From assembly GCA_019119935.1 (NCBI GenBank), contig DWWA01000033.1:1-36711 (forward strand): DNA of 36,711 bases, given 5' to 3'. Both the position numbers and the translations under genes were made by a program. Below, in pieces: positions 23,404-31,220 of this stretch. Origin of the DNA: Candidatus Ruthenibacterium merdavium (GTDB lineage: Bacteria > Bacillota > Clostridia > Oscillospirales > Ruminococcaceae). The notes under the pieces were generated by a model. That model was not told the DNA's origin, did not search any database, and saw only the letters and a list, made by a program, of their open reading frames with translations. Within the stretch, counting starts at the first letter, position 1, and every line of letters begins with the position of its first letter.

Positions 23404-23500
23404 GCGATATGACTTCCTACGGCGGCATTATCCGCATCAGGTAAAGGGTCGAAGTTAGATGACTTCCTCTCAGCCTGCCGATACAAGCTCCCCTGTTTTG
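23404..23500 (-). promoter_or_regulatory. TPP riboswitch (THI element)
   Basis: The minus strand carries the conserved THI-box pieces in order: GGGGAGC, GGCTGAGAGGAAG, GACCCTTTACCTGATGCGG and ATAATGCCGCCGTAGGAAG. It lies just downstream of a good promoter and upstream of an intrinsic terminator. TPP binding should favour termination and shut off thiM-thiE-thiD-tenA. Confidence 0.95.
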
Positions 23501-23509
23501 TTTGTCGAA

Positions 23510-23538
23510 AGTATACACCTTTATCAGACAAAATTCAA
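23510..23538 (-). promoter_or_regulatory. Sigma-A promoter of the thi operon
   Basis: TTGAAT (23533-23538) and TATACT (23510-23515) on the minus strand are 17 bp apart. Transcription should start near 23503, right at the 5' edge of the riboswitch. Confidence 0.75.
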
Positions 23539-23617
23539 GTGTTTTTTAAAAATAGTATAATCTTTTTTCTTTTTTGCGGGAAAAGAGTATCTTGAAAGGG
23601 TTTGCCTTTTCTTTCAA

Positions 23618-23959
23618 TTGGAGGGAAATGAGGTCCAGCTGAAACAGCTGGTTTCGATTTTGCTGGACAATGCAATTCGTCACAATCAGCCGAACGGAAC
23701 GGTTGAGGTGGTTTTAAAAAGAGAGAAAAGGCATGCCGTGCTGTGCGTATCGAATGAAGGAGAGCCCATTCCCGAGCAGCAGCGCGAACGTTTGTTTGAG
23801 CGTTTTTATCAGACCGATTCGGCCAGAGCCCACAGCGGACATTATGGGTTGGGGCTTGCGATTGCGAAGGCGATTGTGACAGCACATAAAGGAACAATTG
23901 CTGTTCGCTGTCCGGCGGGGAGAATCGAGTTTTGTGTGAGATTTTTGTTAAAACGATAA
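23618..23959 (+). pseudogene. Histidine kinase remnant: C-terminal ATPase domain only
   Basis: The translated remnant (about 113 residues) is the HATPase domain of an OmpR-class sensor kinase. The N-box is LLDNAIRHNQPNG, followed by VSNEGEPIPEQQ, the F-box LFERFYQTDSARA and the G2 loop HSGHYGLGLAIAKAIV. The dimerisation domain with the phospho-acceptor histidine, the membrane segments and the partner regulator are all missing. The frame is open back to 23561, but the upstream residues are low-complexity and unlike a kinase. A TTG at 23618 could start it, though the upstream GGAG-like sequence is poor. It is most likely a deletion remnant next to the thi promoter. A functional stand-alone ATPase domain is less likely. 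Confidence 0.8.
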
Positions 23960-23960
23960 A

Positions 23961-23994
23961 GTTCAATGTTCGTTCAATGTTTCCGGGCTACACT
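23961..23994 (+). promoter_or_regulatory. OmpR-type tandem direct repeat and -10 upstream of the lipoprotein gene
   Basis: GTTCAATGTTC (23961-23971) is directly repeated as GTTCAATGTTT (23972-23982). The 11-bp period equals one helical turn, the pattern bound by OmpR/PhoB-class regulators. A TACACT -10 candidate follows at 23989-23994, so the repeat would cover the -35 region as for an activator-dependent promoter. Confidence 0.55.
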
Positions 23995-24094
23995 GAAACC
24001 GTTGAAGAAAGCGCGGCATGGCAAAGCTTTGATAAAACGCAATTTGCCGATGTTCAATGCTTTTGGAATTTCCGAATCAGGAGGTATCAGTAAG

Positions 24095-26041
24095 ATGGTT
24101 TTTCAGCCGGACAAGAAAAATAAATACAGTATGCGCGTAGCGGTCCAAAAGATTTTTTGCGTGGTGATTGCTGCCGCGTTGGCGATCAGTCTGACAGCCT
24201 GCCAGAAAAATTCAGACGGGGCAGAATCGGCGGTGAGCGCGGCATCGGCATCGACGACCGGTACAACGTATACCGGAACCGTGACGGAAATCAGCGAGGA
24301 AAGCATTACCATCAGCACCGAGGACGGCGCGACGGTAACCGCAGCAATGACAAGCGATACGGTAATTGCACGCGGAATGGGACCGGGCGCGGGTAGAGAG
24401 CAGCCGCCGGAGGGAACGCCGCCTCAGCAGCCTGGACAGGCAGGCGAAGGGGAGAGCATGGCGCAAAGCGGAGAAACGCCGCCGGAAATGCCGGAGGGTG
24501 AGGTGCCTGCCGATATGAGCGGCTCTTCATCCGGCGAAACTCCGCCGGAAATGCCCGAGGGGCAAGCGCCGGATGGAATGGGCGAAGGCATGCCGCAGGA
24601 AGAACTGACGGCGGATTCCATTACCGTGGGCGCAAGCGTTACGATTGAAGTAGACGAAAACAATACGGCTATTTCGGTTACACTCTCCGGCGGCATGGGC
24701 GCAGGGCCGGGAGGCCCGGGCGGTGGTGCTTCTGAGCCGGAAAGCTATTCTGCTGTGAATGAGTACACGGAAGATACGTCGGTGTCAGATGCGACGCTTA
24801 CTTCTGAAGGTACCGACGAAAATGCGGTGCTCGTGCAAACGGCAGGTATTACAGCTTCGTTGGACAACGTGAACATTGTGCGCAATTCCGAAGACAGCAC
24901 TGGCGGCGACAGCTCCAGCTTTTATGGTGTGGGCGCCGCGGCACTCGTAACGGATGGAACGCTGAACATTTCTAATAGCACGATTGAGAGCGATGAGGCA
25001 GGCGGTGCGGGCGTGTTTGCATACGGCAGCGGAACGGCCTATGTTTCTGATACAACGATTACCGCTATGCAGAATACCGCAGGCGGAATCCATGTCGCGG
25101 GAGGCGGCACGCTGTATGCATGGGATTTGAACGTAGAAACAAACGGGGAATCCTCCGCGGCAATCCGTTCTGACCGCGGAAGCGGAACCATGGTAGTGGG
25201 CGGCGGTTCTTATACTTCAAACGGGGTTGGTTTGCCCGCCGTGTATAGTACAGCGGATATTACCGTGCATGATGCGGATTTGACGGCAAACGGCTCAGAG
25301 GCAATCTGCATTGAAGGTTTGAACACCATTCGGCTGTTTGACTGCGACCTGACGGGCAATATGAGTGACTTGGAGCAAAATGACTGTACTTGGAATGTGA
25401 TTTTATATCAAAGCATGTCCGGTGACTCTGAAGTGGGCAACAGCACGTTTGAAATGAGCGGCGGCACTCTCACCGCGAAGAACGGCGGCATGTTTTATAC
25501 CACAAACACTGAGTCTACCTTTGTGCTGTCTAATGTAAACATTGTCAATGCAGATGACAGCGAATTTTTGCTGAAATGTACGGGCAACAGCAATCAGCGC
25601 GGCTGGGGCACGGCAGGGGCAAACGGCGCAGACAGCCATTTTACCGCCATCGAGCAGACGATGGAAGGGGATGTCATTTGGGACTCCATCAGCAAGCTTG
25701 ATTTTTATTTGACGCAGGGCAGCACTTGGACGGGCGCAATGATTCAAGACGAATCGAATACAGGTGCAGGCGGCGACGGCTATGGCAGCGTGTATATCGA
25801 TGCGGACAGCACATGGATTGTCACAGGTGACAGTACAGTGAGTGCTTTGTCCTGTGCCGGTACGATGAAAGACAGCGAGGGGAATACCGTATCCGTCGTC
25901 GGAACAGACGGCACAGTCTACGTCGAGGGGACAAGTGCGTACACCGTCACAGTAGACAGCTATTCCCACAGCGGCGACGTATCGGGCGCTTCCGCTTTAG
26001 ACGCTTGGGAGAGCTTTGAAGTGGAAAATCTGAATGCTTGA
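24095..26041 (+). CDS. Surface lipoprotein with low-complexity linker and beta-helix-like domain
   Basis: A 648-residue predicted lipoprotein. The signal segment ends in the lipobox LTAC (Cys36). After a small beta domain (about 57-90) comes a Gly/Pro/Glu-rich linker with two copies of SGETPPEMPEG, then a second short beta domain and a GPGGPGGG stretch. The remaining 400 residues are repetitive, rich in Gly, Thr, Ser, Asp and Asn, with short strands such as TLNISNSTIESDEAG and TAYVSDTTITAMQNT. They suggest a right-handed parallel beta-helix like the Cthe_2159-type carbohydrate-binding proteins. AGGAGG lies 10 bp before ATG 24095. Binding of acidic polysaccharide is inference; no catalytic motif was found. 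It follows a truncated kinase and an OmpR-type repeat. Confidence 0.82.
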   Translation: MVFQPDKKNKYSMRVAVQKIFCVVIAAALAISLTACQKNSDGAESAVSAASASTTGTTYTGTVTEISEESITISTEDGATVTAAMTSDTVIARGMGPGAGREQPPEGTPPQQPGQAGEGESMAQSGETPPEMPEGEVPADMSGSSSGETPPEMPEGQAPDGMGEGMPQEELTADSITVGASVTIEVDENNTAISVTLSGGMGAGPGGPGGGASEPESYSAVNEYTEDTSVSDATLTSEGTDENAVLVQTAGITASLDNVNIVRNSEDSTGGDSSSFYGVGAAALVTDGTLNISNSTIESDEAGGAGVFAYGSGTAYVSDTTITAMQNTAGGIHVAGGGTLYAWDLNVETNGESSAAIRSDRGSGTMVVGGGSYTSNGVGLPAVYSTADITVHDADLTANGSEAICIEGLNTIRLFDCDLTGNMSDLEQNDCTWNVILYQSMSGDSEVGNSTFEMSGGTLTAKNGGMFYTTNTESTFVLSNVNIVNADDSEFLLKCTGNSNQRGWGTAGANGADSHFTAIEQTMEGDVIWDSISKLDFYLTQGSTWTGAMIQDESNTGAGGDGYGSVYIDADSTWIVTGDSTVSALSCAGTMKDSEGNTVSVVGTDGTVYVEGTSAYTVTVDSYSHSGDVSGASALDAWESFEVENLNA

Positions 26042-26064
26042 AGTTAAAATAGAAACAGCATCAA

Positions 26065-26110
26065 AATAAAAAACAAGGGCTAACCCAAAGCGATCGGGTT
26101 AGCCCTTGTT
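26065..26110. terminator. Bidirectional terminator between lipoprotein and AT-rich gene
   Basis: AACAAGGGCTAACCC (26072-26086) pairs with GGGTTAGCCCTTGTT (26096-26110), a 15-bp perfect stem with a 9-nt loop. The minus strand follows with TTTTTTATTTT, the plus strand with the weaker TTGTTTG. It sits between two convergent genes. Confidence 0.85.
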
Positions 26111-26196
26111 TGTGATTAAAACAAAGAATCATCGAAAAAATAGTCACTTGTTACGCTCTAACCTCTTTTTCAACGGCTTCGAAACGATAATTTTGC

Positions 26197-26967
26197 TTAG
26201 GTGAGACTACCGAAACATTTTATGATAGCTACTTGCTTTCGCCCGTTTACACTTGAAATGAAATAATTGTATTTATCTGTTGGTTTCCATTTGCCTCCAA
26301 CTATAATTATTTTATCGCTATTGTTAAATATTTCATTGCGAATAAATTTATAGGTATCATTATCAGAAAAATCTAACACAAATGAATATTTCTTACTGGT
26401 TACAGGGGCTGTTAAATAAATTTGTTTCTTTTCACTGTCATAGAATCTCTTTTTTACAGTTGCTTCGATGATTCTATTGCCGAAGCAGCCTTTAGGATAT
26501 CGATATTCGCTTCTGTCATCTAAAAGCATCTCTCCGATTTCCTTATTTCCATACTTAGATTTCACAGGTAAACTTTTACACATGGAATACATTTGTCTGA
26601 TTGTTCGTGGTGGATGCTTTTGAGGTTCTCCAATACTATGCTCACCGGATTTGTTTGATGCTATAGCAGTATCTGTTAAACCAAATAATGACTCCATAGC
26701 TTTATCGTAATCAAATCTTGACTCATCGAATTGATTTTCATCAAACTCAATACTACGCGTTCCGTACAAACAATTCGGAATATGTGGATGCTGAGGTTTT
26801 GTTGCTCTGAAATAAGCAGCTTTACTGCCGTCAATTGCACATATGTAAAGTTGTGCGTTACAATCTGCGTTAGGACAATAGAACGCTGTGTTCCTATCTT
26901 CTTTTACAGCTTCGTTTGAATAAATTATTTCTTTTCTTTGCTCATCTCTAAATGCATACTTTGCCAT
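26197..26967 (-). CDS. Hypothetical protein with N-terminal zinc-finger-like motif (AT-rich orphan)
   Basis: A 256-residue protein I do not recognise as a whole. The N-terminus has a likely metal site: FYCPNADCNAQLYIC, then KAAYFRATKPQHPHIPNC, a Cys-x4-Cys...His...Cys arrangement recalling the zinc-ribbon start of CoiA-like proteins. The remainder is basic and charged, with no signal peptide or membrane segment. Its coding sequence is visibly AT-rich and uses A/T-ending codons, unlike the neighbours at 24095 and 27091, which suggests recent transfer. GAGGAGG precedes the ATG. No neighbour suggests a partner. A nucleic-acid-related or stress role is possible but unproven. Confidence 0.65.
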   Translation of the reverse strand: MAKYAFRDEQRKEIIYSNEAVKEDRNTAFYCPNADCNAQLYICAIDGSKAAYFRATKPQHPHIPNCLYGTRSIEFDENQFDESRFDYDKAMESLFGLTDTAIASNKSGEHSIGEPQKHPPRTIRQMYSMCKSLPVKSKYGNKEIGEMLLDDRSEYRYPKGCFGNRIIEATVKKRFYDSEKKQIYLTAPVTSKKYSFVLDFSDNDTYKFIRNEIFNNSDKIIIVGGKWKPTDKYNYFISSVNGRKQVAIIKCFGSLT

Positions 26968-27090
26968 ATCATTCCCTCCTCAATACGATCTGTTTTTCTT
27001 GTTGATTCATACCTTATTGGCTTTCTGTCTTTCAGATTTAACAATTGGCCATTAATTCAGTCTGGCTCATTTTTACACATAACTCAAACC

Positions 27091-28479
27091 TTATTTTTTG
27101 AAATTTATAGATATTTGCTTCTGCACCCTTGATAGTAATACTATACATTCCACATGCTTTGTTTTCGGGAATAAATCAACAGGCTGGATGATATTGATTT
27201 CATAATGATTCTCTGTTAAAAACGCTGCATCGCGCGCGGCGGTGGCGGCGTTACAGCTGATCATCACGATGCGTTGCGGCTTCATGGCTAATACCGCACG
27301 CAAGGTGGCGTTATCGCAGCCCTTGCGCGGCGGGTCAACAATGACGACATCGGGACGCAGACCTTCCTGTGCCAGCATCGCCGCGGCCTTTTGTGCGTCG
27401 GCGCAATGAAATTCTGCGTGGTGGACGCCCATGCGGTGGGCGTTTCTTCTTGCGTCCTCAATCGCCTCGGGCACAATTTCCACGCCAATCAGGCGCTCGC
27501 ATTGGTGCGCCATCGACAGGCCGATGGTGCCCGCGCCGCAGTATAAATCAAGCAAGGTTTCACTGCCGGTCAGCTGGGCAAACTCTGCTGCTTTCGCATA
27601 CAGCAAGTTTGCGCCCTGTGTATTGACTTGATAGAAAGACAGCGGGTTCAGTGCGACGGGAACCCCGGCCATTTCATCGCGCAGGACACCGCTGCCCCAA
27701 AGCGTGATGCACTCCGACCCCAATACCACATTGGTGTTTTTCTCGTTGATATTTAAAACGACGGAATCAATCTCGGCAAAAGCGCTTGTAAGAGCACGGC
27801 AAAATTCTTCGCATTGCGGGAAAGTGCGCCCGTTTGCCACAAGGCACACAAGCACTTTTCCCGTGGTGACGGCATGGCGCAGGTAGAGGTGGCGTGCAAA
27901 ACCCGTTCCGGTGCGTTCATCGTAAGCGCGCACGCCAAACTGCGTCAAAAGACTGCACGCAAAACGAGTGATGTCGTTGAGCAGTGACGGTTGGAGCAAA
28001 CAATCGTCACATGGAATGACCCGGTGACTGCGCCCGGCGTAAAAACCGGCGCGAACAGCACCGGTTTCATCTTCATACAAGGGATATTGAACTTTATTGC
28101 GGTAGCGCTCCGGGGAAGGAGAGAGCAGGCAGGGCTCAACCAGATGGGTAATGCCGCCCAACCGACGCATGGCATCTGCGACGAACTGCGTTTTTGCGGC
28201 AAGCTCATTTTCATAAGTGATGTGCTGAAAATCGCATCCGCCGCAGCGCCCGAAAATGGGGCAGCCGGGCACGGTTCTGCCGGGCGCGGGAGTGTGCAGT
28301 TGATGGATAATGCCGAATGCATACGTTTTGCAAACCTTGACGATGCGAACCTCCGCCTCGTCGCCCGGCGCGGAAAACGGAACGAAGACAGCTTGTCCTT
28401 CAAAGCGGCCTACGCCGTTTCCGTCGCTGGAAAGAGAATCAATATGCAGGGAAATGATTTGATTTTTTTTCAGGTTCAT
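27091..28479 (-). CDS. rlmD: 23S rRNA (uracil-5-)-methyltransferase RlmD/RumA family
   Basis: A 462-residue RNA methyltransferase that uses SAM to make 5-methyluridine. An N-terminal TRAM domain (about 1-60) is followed by the Fe-S cluster cysteines in CPIFGRCGGCDFQHI (Cys73, Cys79, Cys82) and CDDC. The Rossmann methyltransferase core has LLDLYCGAGTIGLSMA for SAM and VIVDPPRKGC. The nucleophile is Cys409 in ISCNAATAARD and the general base is probably Glu444 in KHVECIVLL. All key residues are present. RlmC- or RlmD-type site choice cannot be told by eye. GGAAAGGA precedes the ATG. It lies 58 bp after the AraC gene on the same strand and may have its own promoter. Confidence 0.93.
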   Translation of the reverse strand: MNLKKNQIISLHIDSLSSDGNGVGRFEGQAVFVPFSAPGDEAEVRIVKVCKTYAFGIIHQLHTPAPGRTVPGCPIFGRCGGCDFQHITYENELAAKTQFVADAMRRLGGITHLVEPCLLSPSPERYRNKVQYPLYEDETGAVRAGFYAGRSHRVIPCDDCLLQPSLLNDITRFACSLLTQFGVRAYDERTGTGFARHLYLRHAVTTGKVLVCLVANGRTFPQCEEFCRALTSAFAEIDSVVLNINEKNTNVVLGSECITLWGSGVLRDEMAGVPVALNPLSFYQVNTQGANLLYAKAAEFAQLTGSETLLDLYCGAGTIGLSMAHQCERLIGVEIVPEAIEDARRNAHRMGVHHAEFHCADAQKAAAMLAQEGLRPDVVIVDPPRKGCDNATLRAVLAMKPQRIVMISCNAATAARDAAFLTENHYEINIIQPVDLFPKTKHVECIVLLSRVQKQISINFKK

Positions 28480-28516
28480 GGCAGGTCCTTTCCAAAGGCG
28501 AAATCAAATGACAATC

Positions 28517-28522
28517 ATTATA
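28517..28522 (-). promoter_or_regulatory. Possible -10 element for rlmD
   Basis: TATAAT on the minus strand, about 40 bp upstream of the rlmD start. No good -35 lies at the right distance. Read-through from the AraC gene is an equal possibility. Confidence 0.3.
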
Positions 28523-28537
28523 GGAAAAAAGCTTCAT

Positions 28538-29395
28538 TCAGGTTTCGTCAGAAGTTTCATGCGAGACCGACAGGGTGGACAGGTAGCGGCTGGGCGGTAC
28601 GCCTTTGTTCTTTTTGAATACGCGCGAGAAATAAAATTGATCGAAAAAGCCCACGGAAACGGCAATCTCCGCGATGGAAAGCTCAGAGTTTTTCAGTAAA
28701 TAGCACGCCTCGCTGATGCGGTAATTGGTGAGGTAGTCGATTGGAGATTGGCCGACATTGCTCATAAAAACGCGGTACAAGTGGCTGCGGGAAACGCCCA
28801 CGGCTTTTGCAATGTCGTCAATACTGATATCGTGCGAGTAGTTAAACTGGATATATTTAATTGCGTTGATGACATACTGTGAGCTGGAACTGGACACGCG
28901 CGGAGAAGCTTCCATCGCTTCTTTCATCAGTTCTGCAATAAACAGATACAAGTAGCCAACCATCAGCGCTTCGTTGCGAGGGTCCGGGCCGCGCGAAAGG
29001 AAAATATTAAATACGGCATCTTTTACTTTTTCTGTATTTTTGCAATGATGCACAGGACAGTGTTCACTGAAAGGCAGCTGCTGCACCAGCTTATTGGCAC
29101 ATGCGCCGTTGAAGCCGACCCAATAGTATTCCCATGGATCTTCAACATCGGCGGAGTAGGTAATCAGCTGATTGGGCTTTGCAAGAAAAATGTCGCCGGC
29201 GCTCAGCTCAAAAACCGTGTCATTCAGCGTGTAAGTGCCTTTGCCCCGCGCAACGTAATGAATGAGATAATGGTCGCGGATGCCGGGCCCCCAGGTATAG
29301 CCGCGCTCACAGCTTTGCAGCCCGCAGTTAAAAATAGAAAGCTCAACATTATCGGTATAATTTTGTTTGAACGATTGTTTATAAGTATTCGGCAT
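28538..29395 (-). CDS. AraC-family transcriptional regulator with cupin sensor
   Basis: A 285-residue regulator. The N-terminal part (about 1-150) is an AraC-type cupin ligand-binding domain: HYLIHYVARGKGTYTL, LSAGDIFLAKPNQLITYSA, PWEYYWVGFNG. The last 100 residues carry two helix-turn-helix units, DDIAKAVGVSRSHLYRVFM and IAEIAVSVGFFDQFYFSRVF. This architecture is typical of sugar-responsive activators in Firmicutes. GAGGAAAA precedes the ATG and a near-consensus promoter lies at 29495-29523. No sugar gene is adjacent, since rlmD follows, so its target lies elsewhere. It has no receiver domain and is distinct from the response regulator at 3622. Confidence 0.92.
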   Translation of the reverse strand: MPNTYKQSFKQNYTDNVELSIFNCGLQSCERGYTWGPGIRDHYLIHYVARGKGTYTLNDTVFELSAGDIFLAKPNQLITYSADVEDPWEYYWVGFNGACANKLVQQLPFSEHCPVHHCKNTEKVKDAVFNIFLSRGPDPRNEALMVGYLYLFIAELMKEAMEASPRVSSSSSQYVINAIKYIQFNYSHDISIDDIAKAVGVSRSHLYRVFMSNVGQSPIDYLTNYRISEACYLLKNSELSIAEIAVSVGFFDQFYFSRVFKKNKGVPPSRYLSTLSVSHETSDET

Positions 29396-29494
29396 GATTT
29401 TTTCCTCAATGTGTCATAAAACAAGAACTCTTGATGCGCCTGGCAAGCGATGTTTTCCCCGGCGCGAAAAGTACGGTGTGTTTTTGATAAAGTT

Positions 29495-29523
29495 ATTATA
29501 ATGTATTGTAACAAGAAATTCAA
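29495..29523 (-). promoter_or_regulatory. Sigma-A promoter of the AraC regulator
   Basis: TTGAAT (29518-29523) and TATAAT (29495-29500) on the minus strand with a 17-bp spacer. The leader is about 90 nt. The 305-bp gap 29396-29700 holds this and the divergent candidate at 29598. Confidence 0.7.
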
Positions 29524-29597
29524 CAAAAGTCCATAGATGAAATAGAGAACCATCAAAATAAGGCGAAAGGTTTTATCGGAAATTTAAAAAGTTGGGC

Positions 29598-29626
29598 TTG
29601 CTTTTTTGTTTTCAATATGATACTGT
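29598..29626 (+). promoter_or_regulatory. Candidate promoter of the YerC-like gene
   Basis: TTGCTT (29598-29603), 17 bp, TACTGT (29621-29626). Both elements are imperfect, but the position fits the divergent arrangement with the AraC gene. Confidence 0.4.
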
Positions 29627-29700
29627 ATTAAAGTGAAAAATCGAAAAGGTGCGCAGAATGTGCCGCAGTGCACGCGGCGCAGGAATACGGAGGAACACAA

Positions 29701-30027
29701 ATGCCGAACCGAATGAAAAAAGAAACGATGGATGAATTGTTCCGCGCAATTCTCAGCTTGAACACGATAGAGGAATGCTATGAGTTTTTTGAGGATTTAT
29801 GCACCATGAAGGAACTGGCTGACATGGCTCAGCGTGTAGAAACGGCGCAGATGCTGCTGGAAGGGAAAACTTACGAGCAGATTGTAAAATCGGTGGAAAT
29901 CAGCACGGCAACCATCAGCCGCATCAATCGCTGCATTCAGTATGGCAGCGGCGGCTACGAGAAAGTGCTCTCCCGTATTCATAAGCCTGCTCAAGATGAT
30001 AAAACGTCCGCAGCCACAAATACATAA
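29701..30027 (+). CDS. YerC/YecD family TrpR-related DNA-binding protein
   Basis: A 108-residue small regulator with the TrpR-like helix-turn-helix of the YerC/YecD family. The core reads IEECYEFFEDLCTMKELADM, then AQRVETAQMLLEGKTYEQI, and the recognition helix VEISTATISRINRCIQYGSG ends in a typical glycine-rich tail. GGAGG precedes the ATG at 29701; the frame opens at 29668 without support. The function of the family is poorly known. The next gene follows by 50 bp on the same strand and may be co-transcribed. Confidence 0.88.
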   Translation: MPNRMKKETMDELFRAILSLNTIEECYEFFEDLCTMKELADMAQRVETAQMLLEGKTYEQIVKSVEISTATISRINRCIQYGSGGYEKVLSRIHKPAQDDKTSAATNT

Positions 30028-30077
30028 TGAAGTTTTTTTGCAAAAGCTGAAATTTTGATTTTAGAAGGTGCAGACAA

Positions 30078-30395
30078 ATGAATGCGATGATGGCGGTTGT
30101 CCTATTGGCTGCCGGAATTCTTTTTTTGATTCTCGGCTGGCAAATTTGGAAAAAGGAAAAAATTACGCTTCTTCACGACTATCACTACGCTAAAGTAAAG
30201 CCGGAAGACCGAAAAGCCTATACCGGTGCGATGGGGAAAGGGCTCAGCGCGATGGGAATCGGAATGATTGCCGGCGGTGTCATGCAGCTCACGCAATATG
30301 AAGCGATTGGCTGGTATTTGCTCGGCACCGCATTTGCCGTGGGGCTTGCGGTGATGATTTACGCTCAGATGAAGCATAACCGCGGTATTTTTTAG
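30078..30395 (+). CDS. Small membrane protein, DUF3784-like
   Basis: A 105-residue protein with three predicted transmembrane helices (about 3-22, 56-72 and 77-97). A short charged loop (WKKEKITLLHDYHYAKVKPED) separates the first two. The pattern, including the HDYHY...V segment, resembles DUF3784 proteins of Firmicutes, whose function is unknown. GAAGGTG precedes the ATG. A strong terminator follows. Confidence 0.78.
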   Translation: MNAMMAVVLLAAGILFLILGWQIWKKEKITLLHDYHYAKVKPEDRKAYTGAMGKGLSAMGIGMIAGGVMQLTQYEAIGWYLLGTAFAVGLAVMIYAQMKHNRGIF

Positions 30396-30421
30396 TATGC
30401 AAGCAGCAGCGCCGCTCTTTT

Positions 30422-30470
30422 AAAAACCTTTTGCTGACAAAAAGGCGTCAGCAGAAGGTTTTTTTCTTTT
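30422..30470 (+). terminator. Rho-independent terminator after the DUF3784-like gene
   Basis: AACCTTTTGCTGAC pairs with GTCAGCAGAAGGTT (one T-G pair) around a 7-to-8-nt loop, with TTTTTTCTTTT following. It isolates the str operon from upstream genes. Confidence 0.88.
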
Positions 30471-30555
30471 AAGCAAGGAAATGAGAAGAAAAAAGTGCGA
30501 AATGCACTAAATTTGAAAAAAACAGCAAAATGACGATTTTTTCAGAAAGTTTTTA

Positions 30556-30584
30556 TTGACATGCACAGAAATTGCGTGTAAACT
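30556..30584 (+). promoter_or_regulatory. Sigma-A promoter of the str operon
   Basis: Consensus TTGACA (30556-30561), 17 bp, TAAACT (30579-30584). The leader of about 75 nt to rpsL ends in GAAAGGAGG and may hold a weak GCAG/CTGC hairpin. Confidence 0.78.
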
Positions 30585-30664
30585 AATAACTGTTGTGTTA
30601 AGGCGCAGGCTCTGTCTGCCCGCACAGCAAAAAATTTTTTATATTTGAGGAAAGGAGGAGAACC

Positions 30665-31090
30665 ATGCCTACTTTTAACCAGCTCGTGCGCAAAGGTCGT
30701 GAGGTCCTGGTGAAAAAATCGACAGCTCCGGCTCTTTTGAAGTCCTACAACTCTCAGAAGAAAACCTATTCCGATGCCAGCAGCCCGCAAAAGCGTGGTG
30801 TTTGCACCGCTGTTCGTACCATGACCCCGAAGAAACCGAACTCTGCTCTGCGTAAGGTTGCCCGTGTAAAGCTCTCCAATGGTATCGAAGTTACTTCGTA
30901 TATCCCCGGTATCGGCCACAATCTGCAGGAGCACAGCGTCGTACTGATCCGTGGCGGCCGTGTTAAGGACCTTCCCGGTGTGCGTTACCACATCATCCGT
31001 GGTACTTTGGATACACAGGGTGTTGCTAACCGCAGCCAGGCCCGCTCCAAGTACGGTGCGAAGCGCCCCAAGGCCGGTGCCAAAAAGTAA
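30665..31090 (+). CDS. rpsL: 30S ribosomal protein S12
   Basis: A 141-residue S12, the decoding-centre protein. It starts [12 protein letters not shown] and has [16 protein letters not shown] and [22 protein letters not shown]. The lysines in the two loops that mutate in streptomycin resistance look wild type. AAGGAGG precedes the ATG. It is the first gene of the str operon, with its own promoter, instead of following rpoBC directly. Confidence 0.99.
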   Translation: MPTFNQLVRKGREVLVKKSTAPALLKSYNSQKKTYSDASSPQKRGVCTAVRTMTPKKPNSALRKVARVKLSNGIEVTSYIPGIGHNLQEHSVVLIRGGRVKDLPGVRYHIIRGTLDTQGVANRSQARSKYGAKRPKAGAKK

Positions 31091-31115
31091 TTTAAAAATC
31101 TGTTATGTATGTTTC

Positions 31116-31155
31116 GCCGCATAAAGGCTTGTATATAAATCAACCTTTTCGCGGC
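31116..31155 (+). other. Hairpin in the rpsL-rpsG spacer
   Basis: GCCGC (31116-31120) pairs with GCGGC (31151-31155) and AAAGG with CCTTT inside, separated by a 2x2 internal loop. The loop is AU-rich and no T-run follows, so it is not a terminator. It may be a regulatory or processing structure in the 130-nt spacer. Confidence 0.5.
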
Positions 31156-31220
31156 AGCTTACGGGAGTTTTAAATACTTTCGAGTACCGATGATATCATT
31201 CTATGAAGGAGGGAAGAAAG

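Noticed and set aside
23313-23531. Upstream extension of thiM
   Set aside because: It would translate the TPP riboswitch and its terminator; the ATG at 23312 has AAGGAGA at ideal distance.
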